Positions 1-5,488 of a stretch of DNA of 8,189 nt are shown here, piece by piece. The notes beneath the pieces were generated by a model that saw only the letters and a list, made by a program, of their open reading frames with translations, made no database searches and was not told the origin of the DNA. Position numbers and translations under genes: made by a program. Source of the DNA: Candidatus Coatesiibacteriota bacterium (GTDB lineage: Bacteria > RBG-13-66-14); the NCBI GenBank assembly GCA_014728185.1, contig WJMB01000176.1, forward strand, positions 1-8,189, in the 5' to 3' direction. Positions within the stretch are counted from its first letter, which is position 1. Each line of letters starts with the position of its first letter.

Positions 1-1
1 C

Positions 2-148
2 ACCCTGATCGCCTTCGGCATCCTGATCCTGGCGGCGGTCGCCCTCTGGCTGATCTTCCCCCTACTGGGCTTTTTGATCCGTTTCGTCGTCCCCGGCCTG
101 GTCGTGCTGGCGGTCATCTTCTTTATCGTCGGCCGCAAGCGGAGCTAG
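2..148 (+). CDS. C-terminal end of a small membrane protein (partial, 5' end outside window)
   Basis: An open frame runs in from the left edge and ends at TAG 146-148, giving 48 residues. They are almost entirely hydrophobic: TLIAFGILILAAVALWLIF, a short Pro/Gly turn, then a second stretch ending VVLAVIFFIV, and finally a basic tail GRKRS. This reads as one long or two short transmembrane helices, with the positive tail expected on the cytoplasmic side. Nearly all codons end in G or C, as in the other real genes here. The family cannot be recognised from this fragment. A 9-bp interrupted hairpin at 162-186, just after the stop, has no T-run, so I do not call it a terminator. Confidence 0.6.
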   Translation, partial: TLIAFGILILAAVALWLIFPLLGFLIRFVVPGLVVLAVIFFIVGRKRS

Positions 149-501
149 GCGACGGGTGTATCGCCGGTGCCGGAAGGCCGCCGGCGTCCCCTCCCGCTGC
201 CGTCATAGCGCTTGATTGCGGACCAGTCTGGCGATCCGCCTCCGCCATTTCACAGTCGCCCCATCGAACGGCGCTCGGCGCAGCCGGCCGCGCTCCCGGT
301 ATCCCGGCTAAGGCGGCTTCCGCAGTAAGTATCGCTATGCTAAACCACAAATGTTGATCAGCCCCCGCGCGGGGACTGCATACGTCAAGAGAGCATCAAT
401 CCGGCCTACTCCACGCAGCGAAGCAGGCCCATCGTCTACCTGCTCGAAATCACCCCGCGGACAACTGCGCAATCCGGGACGGACCGACTGGACGCCGCCG
501 T
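149..501. other. Intergenic stretch with no supported gene
   Basis: This stretch separates the membrane-protein end from the terminator of the minus-strand gene. I see no convincing coding frame. The longest minus-strand frame has a low-complexity Ala/Pro/Ser translation and no ribosome binding site. Two GC hairpins are visible. One has arms 162-167 and 181-186 and may be a weak factor-independent stop for the upstream gene, although it lacks a T-run. The other is a self-complementary CCCC-GCGC-GGGG at 363-374. Neither has a diagnostic role. Confidence 0.4.
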
Positions 502-568
502 AAAAACAGAGTCGTTCGACAATAGGCGACGGGCGGGATCACTCGATCCCGCCCGGTATTCGACTCTG
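502..568 (-). terminator. Rho-independent terminator of the minus-strand acidic-protein gene
   Basis: There is an 11-bp perfect stem (530-540 with 545-555, loop actc) nested inside an outer 8-bp stem (507-514 with 561-568). On the minus strand this is followed directly by TTTTT (complement of 502-506). It sits about 35 nt past the stop codon of the minus-strand gene ending at 604, where an intrinsic terminator would be expected. The T-run exists only in the minus direction. Confidence 0.85.
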
Positions 569-603
569 CATTCGTCTCTACGTTTGATCAGCGCGACCGG
601 GGT

Positions 604-1116
604 CTAGCGCAGGTCCGGACCCCAGATCTCGCCGTCGTCGTCGTCGTCGTCATCGTCATCGTCGTCATCGTCGTCGTGATCGTCGGAGGGTCCCCAGACC
701 TCGCCCGAGGAACCGCCCGAGCTTCCACCGGAATGGCCGCCGTTGCGCACCGGGCCGAAGCAGCCGCCCGAGACCTCGACGTGGGCGTGATACTCGAAGC
801 CGACGTTGGCGAAGAGGTAGCTGGCCATCAGCAGGTTGCGCAGAGCGACCATGTCGACGGAGCCGTCCAGGTAGACGCGGAAGTAAGGTCCGCTGACCGG
901 CTCGACGCGGCGCACGCCGCGCTGGTCCTCGAGGTAGCTGATCGCCTTGTCTTCTTCGTCTTCATCGACCTCGACCATGATGACGTCGTCGACGGCGTCG
1001 TCCTCGTCGTCGGTGGTCGGCGGAGCGCCAGGTCCCCAGATACGGCTGGGATCGCCGGCGCCGGTGAGCAGCACCACGGCGACGAGCATCACCAGGATGT
1101 AGAGCAGTTTGCGCAT
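604..1116 (-). CDS. Secreted acidic protein with W-G-P motifs and a poly-aspartate run
   Basis: The product has 170 aa and no recognised family. Residues 1-20 form a signal peptide (MRKLL, then a Val/Leu-rich core), with likely cleavage or lipid-free processing near TGAGD. Three short motifs follow the pattern I/V-W-G-P at residues 26-29, 140-143 and 164-167: one just after the signal peptide and two flanking the Asp run at the C-terminus. Residues 36-56 are rich in Asp and Glu. Residues 57-116 look like a small folded alpha/beta domain (DKAISYLEDQRGVRRVEPV and onward). Residues 122-138 are a Gly/Ser linker, and residues 148-161 are fourteen consecutive Asp. The start is supported by AAGGAG five bases upstream of ATG. 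A surface or periplasmic, possibly cation-binding, role is inferred from composition only. The gene is transcribed away from the radical SAM gene and is followed by a strong terminator. Confidence 0.8.
   Translation of the reverse strand: MRKLLYILVMLVAVVLLTGAGDPSRIWGPGAPPTTDDEDDAVDDVIMVEVDEDEEDKAISYLEDQRGVRRVEPVSGPYFRVYLDGSVDMVALRNLLMASYLFANVGFEYHAHVEVSGGCFGPVRNGGHSGGSSGGSSGEVWGPSDDHDDDDDDDDDDDDDDGEIWGPDLR
634..675 (-). repeat. Trinucleotide (GAC/GAT) repeat coding for 14 Asp
   Basis: Fourteen consecutive triplets read gtc or atc on the plus strand, that is GAC or GAT Asp codons on the minus strand. Ten are GAC and four are GAT, so the tract is interrupted rather than a pure microsatellite. 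After one His codon (676-678) two more Asp codons follow. Length change by slippage would keep the frame and alter only the number of Asp residues. Confidence 0.9.
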
Positions 1117-1311
1117 CGCTTCTCCTTGGTTTTATGGCTGGTTGTATCTTTGGTTACCCGCACATACTCGAAGATCGATACCTGATGCAATTTGTCTGGA
1201 TTAACAAGCGCGTATTGAACGACCACTCCAAGCCGGTGCGGCCCACCCCTCACCGCCAGGTCAACACCCCGCCAGGCCCAGGCGACCCATCGCGAAGGTT
1301 TGGGTGAGGCT

Positions 1312-1328
1312 TTGGCACGTTTTTTGCA
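1312..1328 (+). promoter_or_regulatory. Candidate sigma-54 (-24/-12) promoter facing the radical SAM gene
   Basis: The sequence TTGGCACGTTTTTTGCA matches the sigma-54 consensus YTGGCACGNNNNTTGCW at every defined position, with the required GG-N10-GC spacing. A start site would fall near 1339, giving a leader of about 180 nt. The match is seen directly. Use by RpoN is inferred, and no activator gene is in the window. Confidence 0.45.
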
Positions 1329-1369
1329 ACAGGGCGGGGCGGCCGCTCGGACGAGGGGGCTTCGGCTCC

Positions 1370-1385
1370 GCAAAAAACGTGCCAA
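1370..1385 (-). promoter_or_regulatory. Candidate sigma-54 (-24/-12) promoter facing the acidic-protein gene
   Basis: This is the other arm of the inverted repeat. Read on the minus strand it has the same TTGGCACG-N4-TTGC core, but the base after it is G rather than A/T. Transcription would start near 1358 and run towards the gene starting at 1116, leaving a leader of about 240 nt. It faces the plus-strand copy, so the two transcripts would overlap at their 5' ends. Confidence 0.4.
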
Positions 1386-1429
1386 AGCCGGCCCGGGCTT
1401 GGTTTACGCGCCGGTCGCCGCGGAGGGCT

Positions 1430-1459
1430 TTGCGGTGGCCGCAGTTGATTAAGTATAAT
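1430..1459 (+). promoter_or_regulatory. Candidate housekeeping promoter of the radical SAM gene
   Basis: A perfect TATAAT lies at 1454-1459 in an otherwise GC-rich region. TTGCGG (1430-1435), 18 bases upstream, is a weak -35 match. Initiation near 1466 would give a 53-nt leader to the GTG start at 1519. This may work beside or instead of the sigma-54-like element upstream. Confidence 0.45.
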
Positions 1460-1518
1460 CGGTCCGCTGAGGATTAACAACCTAATCCGCCGACACCCTC
1501 CCACCCCCGGAGACCGCC

Positions 1519-2409
1519 GTGAGCAACCCCGCCCAACTGCCCGATCTATCCCCCGGTCGCTTCCGCCGCTTCCCGACCCGGCCGCGCTACCTGCAGCTCG
1601 AGACCACCCTGGCCTGCAACGCGGCCTGCGAGTTCTGCTACCAGAAGGAGGTCGAGCGCGGCCCGATGCGCATGGAAGAGACCGTCTGGCGCAAGATCAT
1701 CGACGAGACCCGGGGCCTGGGCGTTTGCTACCGCCCCTTCTTGCAGAACGAGCCGCTCTGCGACAACCGTCTCGAAGATATTTGCGCCTATATCAAGCGG
1801 GACCCCACGGCCACGGTCGAGCTCAACACCAACGGGGAGCTGCTGACCCCGGAGCGGGGCGAGCGTCTGCTCGAGATCGGCGTCGAGCTGGTGCGGTTCA
1901 GCATCGACGGCTTCTCCCAACAGGTCTATGACATCACGCGCACCGGCGTCGATCGCGACCGCGTCTACACCAACGCCCAACGGTTCTGCGAGGCCGCTCG
2001 GGGCACGGGCTGCCGCACCGAGGTGCGCATGATAGAGCTCCGGGCGAACCAAGAGGAACGTGGGCAATACCAACAGCATTGGGAGCCCATCGCCGACGAG
2101 GTCCAGTTAGTGCCGCTATACAACTGGCCCTGGACCGGCCAGACCCCGGCCGACGTCGTCCACCGCCCCTGCCTGAAAGTCCTGGACGAGATGTTCTTCT
2201 ACACCGACGGCCGGGCCGCGCTCTGCTGCTGGGACGTCCACGGTCGCGGGATCATCGGCGACGTCCGGCTAGAGCACGTGCTGGAGATCTGGAACGGGCC
2301 GATCGTGGGCAACTACCGCGAGCTGCTGGCCCAGGGGCGTCGCGAGGCGATCCTGCTCTGCAGCCGCTGCGACGCCTACGGCGGACTCAAGTGGCCCGAG
2401 TGCTGTTGA
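1519..2409 (+). CDS. Radical SAM/SPASM-domain protein
   Basis: The product has 296 aa. Cys33-x3-Cys37-x2-Cys40 in CNAACEFC is the radical SAM 4Fe-4S site, which cleaves S-adenosylmethionine to start radical chemistry. Other family landmarks are QNEP (76-79, the position of the usual GGEP-type SAM-binding motif), ELNTNGELL (101-109) and RFSIDG (126-131). The C-terminal third has a SPASM-like auxiliary cluster pattern: Cys218, Cys236/237, Cys281 and Cys284, followed by a final CC. SPASM enzymes often modify peptides or proteins, but sugar and cofactor substrates are also known, so the substrate is not assigned. The start codon is GTG, six bases after GGAG (1509-1512); upstream frames give no better start. 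No partner gene is evident, apart from a tiny ORF overlapping the stop. The domain call is secure; the function is not. Confidence 0.88.
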   Translation: MSNPAQLPDLSPGRFRRFPTRPRYLQLETTLACNAACEFCYQKEVERGPMRMEETVWRKIIDETRGLGVCYRPFLQNEPLCDNRLEDICAYIKRDPTATVELNTNGELLTPERGERLLEIGVELVRFSIDGFSQQVYDITRTGVDRDRVYTNAQRFCEAARGTGCRTEVRMIELRANQEERGQYQQHWEPIADEVQLVPLYNWPWTGQTPADVVHRPCLKVLDEMFFYTDGRAALCCWDVHGRGIIGDVRLEHVLEIWNGPIVGNYRELLAQGRREAILLCSRCDAYGGLKWPECC

Positions 2410-2477
2410 CCATCGAGGCGGTCTACCCCGGCGGCCGCTGGGACGACTGCTGCCTGGCCGAGGCGCGGTTCGAGTGA
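2400..2477 (+). CDS. Possible 25-codon ORF, or out-of-frame C-terminal remnant, overlapping the radical SAM stop
   Basis: GTG at 2400 opens a frame that overlaps the end of the radical SAM gene by 10 nt and ends at TGA 2475-2477. It encodes VLLTIEAVYPGGRWDDCC followed by LAEARFE. All 25 sense codons end in G or C, as in the real genes here, whereas the radical SAM frame read past its stop does not. No Shine-Dalgarno sequence is visible. It could be a translationally coupled micro-peptide or the natural tail of the enzyme cut off by a frameshift. The endings GGLKWPECC and GGRWDDCC are similar, which may hint at a local duplication. Weak evidence overall. Confidence 0.25.
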   Translation: MLLTIEAVYPGGRWDDCCLAEARFE

Positions 2478-2616
2478 AGGTTGTGATAAAACGAGGATCA
2501 ACCGACAGCGTACGGCCGTCGCGCCAAAGAAGCGGTTAGCCGACCGGGTAGCCGACGGTGTCACAAAAGTGGCTTGGTTCAAACCCAGATCAGCCTGAAA
2601 CGGTTTAATAATGACA

Positions 2617-3000
2617 TAGGCATCATGGAACTTGTTCGGACCAAATCAGGGCCGGCATTGTGAGCTTCACGAGCAAGGATTGGCTGATTTATAACATCCG
2701 ACTTCACTCCCGATACTATACTACGCGGTTTTGTTGCTTGATATTGTGGTAGTTATGGGTCGGGTGGCAAAAGGGTGGCCGTTATCTGCAAGCTGCAAGG
2801 CAGTGCTGGTTGTCCATCAAGCAGGCCCACTGTAGCCGTCACTTTAACTGCTGATAAGCGACGAGCGCATCTGCTGCAAAACCTGTATTATCAGCCGAGT
2901 ACACGTATAACTCCGCCCGAACAGGGTATATGATCCCATGGTATATGGCATTGGCAGGTGACGTAGTCGAAGTTTCGGGCGAGTATTGTTGAACTATTTG
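2617..3000 (-). repeat. Diverged ~380-nt element, copy 1 (inverted relative to the copy at 4985-5357)
   Basis: Read on the minus strand, this stretch aligns along its length with plus-strand 4985-5357. The best blocks are 2937-2917 against 5033-5053 (19/21 identical) and 2648-2617 against 5326-5357 (27/32 identical). Another anchor, cccataact, lies at 2759-2751 and 5214-5222. Anchor spacings are almost equal (178 vs 181 and 111 vs 112 nt). The DNA is visibly AT-richer than the flanking genes. No intact ORF spans it: plus-strand fragments such as VMGRVAKGWPL (from 2752) and RTGYMIPW (from 2918) lie in different frames. Nothing is recognised in 2478-2616, between the radical SAM gene and this copy. 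Confidence 0.8.
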
Positions 3001-3091
3001 CCATGTAAACCGTACTTATCGGCAGTCAATGGCCACAATTCGGCTCAGCCATGTCAGACAATGATATTGCGCGACTAAAAGAGAAGCGCTT

Positions 3092-3232
3092 ATGACACCC
3101 AAACCGCGCATCGAGTGGACAGAGACCTACGAGGAGGATGGCGCCGTCATCCGCGTGGGCGTGTATCACTCAGGTGAAGAGAAAGAAAAGGAAGAAAGTA
3201 AAGCGGTGAAGGACCGCGCTAAGGCGATCTAG
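3092..3232 (+). CDS. Hypothetical 46-aa charged small protein
   Basis: ATG 3092 to TAG 3230-3232 encodes a soluble peptide beginning MTPKPRIEWTETYEEDG. It continues through a hydrophobic patch AVIRVGVYHSG into a Lys/Glu-rich tail (EEKEKEESKAVKDRAKAI). The first half could form a short beta hairpin and the second half a helix. A purine-rich AAAGAGAAG (3079-3087) precedes the start and may act as a ribosome binding site. A strong terminator begins 15 nt after the stop, which supports a real transcript. No family is recognised. Base composition is lower in GC than the neighbouring large genes, so it may be a recent or transferred gene. Confidence 0.4.
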   Translation: MTPKPRIEWTETYEEDGAVIRVGVYHSGEEKEKEESKAVKDRAKAI

Positions 3233-3247
3233 CTGACCAATCAAATG

Positions 3248-3271
3248 AAAACGCCCCCGCGGGGGCGTTTT
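3248..3271. terminator. Bidirectional intrinsic terminator between convergent genes
   Basis: A 24-nt perfect palindrome (aaaacgcccccg and its complement) forms a 12-bp stem with A-tract and T-tract arms: TTTTT on the plus strand at 3268-3272 and TTTT on the minus strand. It lies between the small plus-strand ORF ending at 3232 and the minus-strand kinase gene ending at 3316, so it can serve both. Confidence 0.9.
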
Positions 3272-3315
3272 TGCGCAAGAAGTCCAGGCTGTCGTGCAAG
3301 GTCTCGACTGCAATA

Positions 3316-4425
3316 CTAAAACTCCTCGTCCTCGCGGACGCGGGTCGGGTAGGTCAGCGGTTCCTCTTCGTCGCGCAGCACACGCAGCGCCGCTCCGGCC
3401 AGGGCGCCCAGCTCGTCCTCGCCCGGGTAGGCGACTACGGGAGCGATCCAGCCCGTCCATTCCTCGATCCACTCGACGAACTCCTTGCCGTAGGCCAGCC
3501 CGCCGGTGATGATGATCCGGTCGACCTCGCCGCGCAGCACGGCGGCGGCGCCGCCGATGTAGTAGCTGACCTGGTAGGCCATGCCCTTGTAGTAGTACAG
3601 GGCGGTGCGGTCGCCGCCCAGGGCCTTGTCCTCGACCTCCTTGGCCGAGTTGGTGTGCATATAGGAGACCAGGCCTCCGCCGCCGGTGAGGGTCTTCTTG
3701 AGCTTGCGCTTGGGCGTGCCCTTGTTTGCTTCCTCGTAGACCCAGTCGATGAGGGGGAAGACGGGCACGTCGCCGGCGCGTTCCGGGCTGAAGGGCCCAC
3801 CGTAGAGGGCGTTGTTGACCTCGACGACCCGGCCGCCCTCGAGGGCGGCGATGGAGTTGCCCCCGCCCAGGTGGGCGATGATCAGTCGGGTCTCGGCCAG
3901 GGGCTTGTTCAGCTCGGTGGCGGCGCGGCGCGCCATGGCCTTGATGTTGAGGCAGTGGAGCATGCTGACCCGGGGCAGCATCTTGTGGCCGGACAGCCGT
4001 GCCAGGGGCGGGTACTCGTCGACGCAGGGGGGATCGCTGATGAAGCTGGGCACGCCGCCGGCGTCCTGGGCGATGCCGTAGGCCAGTCCGCAGCCCAGGT
4101 TGCTGGCGTGCTGACCCAGGTAACCCTCGCGGCCGTCTTGGAGCATCTCGTCGTTGACGGCGTAGGTGCCGCTGATCACGGGCTGGAAGAGCCCACCGCG
4201 GCCGACCACCGCCGAGAGGTCCTTCGGCGCGATGCCGACCTCATCGAGGAAGCCCAGGATGATGCCTTTACGGAACTCGTGCTGATCGTAGATGGTCTTG
4301 AAGGGAGCCAGCTCCTCGGTGGAGTGGCGCAGGGTGCGCTCGTGGAGCTGCTCCTCGTCGCGGTAGACGGCGACCTTGGTCGAGGTGGAACCGGGATTGA
4401 TGACCAGAATCAGGTGTTGGGCCAT
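3316..4425 (-). CDS. buk: Butyrate kinase family protein (acetokinase superfamily)
   Basis: The product has 369 aa; butyrate kinases are usually about 355. The family makes ATP from butyryl phosphate (or branched-chain acyl phosphates) in the cytoplasm. Visible ASKHA-fold landmarks are NPGSTSTK (10-17, phosphate loop), VGRGG (74-78), AHLGGG (184-189), PFSPERAGDVP (211-221), ITGGLAY (306-312) and PGEDELGALAGAA (334-346). The PFSPERAGD and PGEDE motifs fit butyrate kinase better than acetate kinase. The start at 4425 is chosen because GGAG lies six bases upstream and NPGST begins at residue 10, as in homologues; the frame stays open for 66 codons further, but that part is low-complexity. The usual partner, phosphotransbutyrylase, is not adjacent, so the true acyl substrate is uncertain. 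The gene is divergent from the repeat-protein gene and ends at the shared terminator. Confidence 0.92.
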   Translation of the reverse strand: MAQHLILVINPGSTSTKVAVYRDEEQLHERTLRHSTEELAPFKTIYDQHEFRKGIILGFLDEVGIAPKDLSAVVGRGGLFQPVISGTYAVNDEMLQDGREGYLGQHASNLGCGLAYGIAQDAGGVPSFISDPPCVDEYPPLARLSGHKMLPRVSMLHCLNIKAMARRAATELNKPLAETRLIIAHLGGGNSIAALEGGRVVEVNNALYGGPFSPERAGDVPVFPLIDWVYEEANKGTPKRKLKKTLTGGGGLVSYMHTNSAKEVEDKALGGDRTALYYYKGMAYQVSYYIGGAAAVLRGEVDRIIITGGLAYGKEFVEWIEEWTGWIAPVVAYPGEDELGALAGAALRVLRDEEEPLTYPTRVREDEEF

Positions 4426-4529
4426 GGGACGCTCCGTCGGGCTGGCGGGTGGATTGTCTGCTGGTGGAATCGACAACAGGATACCATAAGCTCCGGCGGC
4501 TGTGCCAGGGTCGCGCGGCGGCCTGAACC

Positions 4530-4559
4530 TTGCCGCCGGAGCGCGGCTCCGTCTATACT
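4530..4559 (+). promoter_or_regulatory. Candidate promoter of the repeat-protein gene
   Basis: TTGCCG (4530-4535), an 18-base spacer and TATACT (4554-4559) precede the DUF6150-like gene in the 190-nt gap that it shares with the divergent kinase gene. Transcription would start near 4566, giving a leader of about 50 nt. The -10 box is good and the -35 box weak. Confidence 0.4.
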
Positions 4560-4615
4560 GATAGCGTTGGTGATGATTTGAGGCCTTGCTTTGCACACCC
4601 CGTGGGAGGCGCCCG

Positions 4616-4948
4616 ATGACCAAGTCCGCCGTTGTGATCCTGCTCTGCCTGTCCGCCCTCGCCTGGGCGGGCCTGGTCTACGTCGTCGATTCGAAGTACG
4701 ACGCCGACCTGCTGGTCTACCACGTGGATTCCAGGTACGACGCGGATCTGCTGGTCTACGTCGTCGATTCGAAGTACGACGCCGACGAGGACGGCCTGTG
4801 GTACTTCGTCGATTCCAAGTACGACGCCGACGTGCTGATCTACTACGTGGATTCCAAGTACGACGCCGACCTGCTGATCCACAACATGGACTCGAAGTAC
4901 GACGCCGGCTGGCGGGGCGGCCACGCCTGGCAGGGCCGCCTGCATTGA
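4616..4948 (+). CDS. Secreted tandem-repeat protein, DUF6150-like
   Basis: The product has 110 aa. Residues 1-18 (MTKSAVVILLCLSALAWA) form a signal peptide with an AWA-type cleavage site. From residue 23, six repeats of about 13 residues follow the pattern VVDSKYDADLLVY. The third repeat carries a two-residue insertion (DADEDGLWY), and the last ends in DAGWRGGHAW. This layout, with regularly spaced KYxAD units, a W-Y/F-V in the middle and a terminal GWR, matches what I recall of the DUF6150 family, whose function is unknown. The alternating pattern suggests a short beta-solenoid or beta-propeller-like fold outside the cytoplasm. The start is set by GGGAGG (4604-4609) six bases before ATG 4616; an earlier in-frame ATG at 4586 would spoil the signal peptide. 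The gene appears monocistronic. Confidence 0.8.
   Translation: MTKSAVVILLCLSALAWAGLVYVVDSKYDADLLVYHVDSRYDADLLVYVVDSKYDADEDGLWYFVDSKYDADVLIYYVDSKYDADLLIHNMDSKYDAGWRGGHAWQGRLH
4682..4915 (+). repeat. Six tandem coding repeats (39-45 nt units)
   Basis: The units begin at 4682, 4721, 4760, 4805, 4844 and 4883. The core encoding DSKYDA is nearly the same at the DNA level in each, for example aagtacgacgccgac in units 1, 3, 4 and 5. Unit 2 is the most different: it uses Arg instead of Lys, plus gcggat. Unit 3 is 45 nt because of a two-codon insertion; the last unit is incomplete. Confidence 0.9.
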
Positions 4949-4984
4949 GCGCGGCGGGGCCGATGGAGAACCGACTCGACCGTC

Positions 4985-5357
4985 TGTTCACCTTACTCGT
5001 CCAGCAACGCCAGGCGACCTGTTTTTCACAGAGGGATCGTATAACCTGTTCGGACCGGATCTCGCTTTTAATCTATTGATAACACAAGTGCAGCAGCAAA
5101 TGCGCCTGTCACTTGTTCAGCAGCCAAGAAGCGGCGGCCGTAAGGGGCGATTTCGAAGGTTAACCTACCCTGCCAACCAGCTTGTAGTTAACGACCAGCC
5201 GATTGCTACTAGGCCCATAACTGATTCATTATCATGCAATAAGGCTGCGCATAGCAGAGCCGGAATCAGAGTCTGACGCCCCCGCACAGCGAATGCCTGC
5301 TCGGCGAACCTCCATTTATCAGCCGTGATTTGGTCCGAGCACGTTCTATGACGCCTT
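4985..5357 (+). repeat. Diverged ~375-nt element, copy 2 (inverted relative to 2617-3000)
   Basis: This fills nearly the whole gap between the repeat-protein gene and the selC terminator. It aligns with the minus strand of 3000-2617, with only small indels except for a larger gap near 5020; homology fades towards 4960-4985. It has no intact ORF. On the minus strand the fragments VMGLVAIGWSL (from 5222) and RTGYTIP (from 5052) match copy 1 peptides, but stops and frame changes separate them. One potential stem, GCTCGG at 5340-5335 with CCGAGC downstream on the same strand, has a pairing counterpart in copy 1. The nature of the element (decayed gene, mobile relic or non-coding RNA) is unresolved. 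Confidence 0.8.
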
Positions 5358-5360
5358 CGC

Positions 5361-5385
5361 AAAAAACGGCCCCGCGGGGCCGTTT
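5361..5385 (-). terminator. Intrinsic terminator downstream of tRNA-Sec
   Basis: A perfect 22-nt palindrome (5364-5385, aaacggccccg and its complement) is followed on the minus strand by a six-T run (complement of 5361-5366). It begins six bases after the encoded CCA of tRNA-Sec and ends the selB-selC transcript. Only three Ts follow on the plus strand, so it acts mainly in the minus direction. Confidence 0.9.
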
Positions 5386-5390
5386 GAGCA

Positions 5391-5488
5391 TGGGGGAAGC
5401 TAGTGGGAATCGAACCCACCTGGGACCGGGTTAGGGCCCCACGACGGATTTGAAGTCCGCGAGGCTCACCAGACGCCTGCTAGCTTCC
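5391..5488 (-). tRNA. selC: tRNA-Sec, anticodon TCA
   Basis: It is 98 nt long including an encoded CCA, which is the long size typical of selenocysteine tRNA. It has an 8-bp acceptor stem (GGAAGCTA with TAGCTTCC). The anticodon loop CTTCAAA carries TCA for UGA, closed by CGGA/TCCG. The long variable arm has a 7-bp stem (TGGGGCC with GGTCCCA, one G-U pair). The T arm is GTGGG-TTCGATT-CCCAC. The base before CCA reads C, whereas G is usual at this position in many bacterial tRNA-Sec. It lies 24 nt after selB on the same strand and before a strong terminator, so the two are probably co-transcribed. It is charged with serine and converted to Sec by SelA, whose gene is not in this window. Confidence 0.96.

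Larger units (their letters stand above)
1308..1389. repeat. Perfect 20-bp inverted repeat in the divergent intergenic region
   Basis: The left arm ggctttggcacgttttttgc (1308-1327) is exactly reverse-complementary to 1370-1389, with a 42-nt GC-rich spacer. The identity stops at both ends (1307/1390 and 1328/1369 do not pair). As RNA it would form a very stable hairpin, but no T-run follows the structure, so it is not a standard terminator. It lies 190 nt from the minus gene start and 130 nt from the plus gene start. Confidence 0.95.

Noticed and set aside
123..350. Minus-strand 75-codon frame in the left intergenic region
   Set aside because: It overlaps the end of the membrane-protein gene, its translation is low-complexity, and there is no ribosome binding site.
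363..374. CCCCGCGCGGGG palindrome as a terminator
   Set aside because: No T-run follows on either strand, and it is more than 200 nt from the nearest gene end.
676..1185. Plus-strand frame opposite the acidic protein
   Set aside because: Its translation is Ala/Val/Asp-rich without structure, while the minus frame has a signal peptide, a good AAGGAG site and a terminator.
2407..2590. UGA of the radical SAM gene as a selenocysteine codon (ECC-U), suggested by selB/selC nearby
   Set aside because: The read-through frame lacks coding character, no convincing bacterial SECIS hairpin follows the UGA, and a CC-U context there does not match a selenoprotein motif I know.
2565..2592. T-arm-like ggttcaaaccc, a possible tRNA or att remnant near copy 1 of the element
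   Set aside because: Only three Watson-Crick pairs form, no acceptor or anticodon stem surrounds it, and it does not match the selC 3' end.
3271..4581. Long plus-strand open frame opposite the butyrate kinase gene
   Set aside because: It is an antisense shadow of a gene with all family motifs; it would also cross the terminator and has no ribosome binding site.
4410..4991. Minus-strand frames across the DUF6150-like gene with RRTWN repeats
   Set aside because: The repetitive translation is a by-product of the tandem coding repeats on the plus strand, which have a signal peptide and a proper ribosome binding site.
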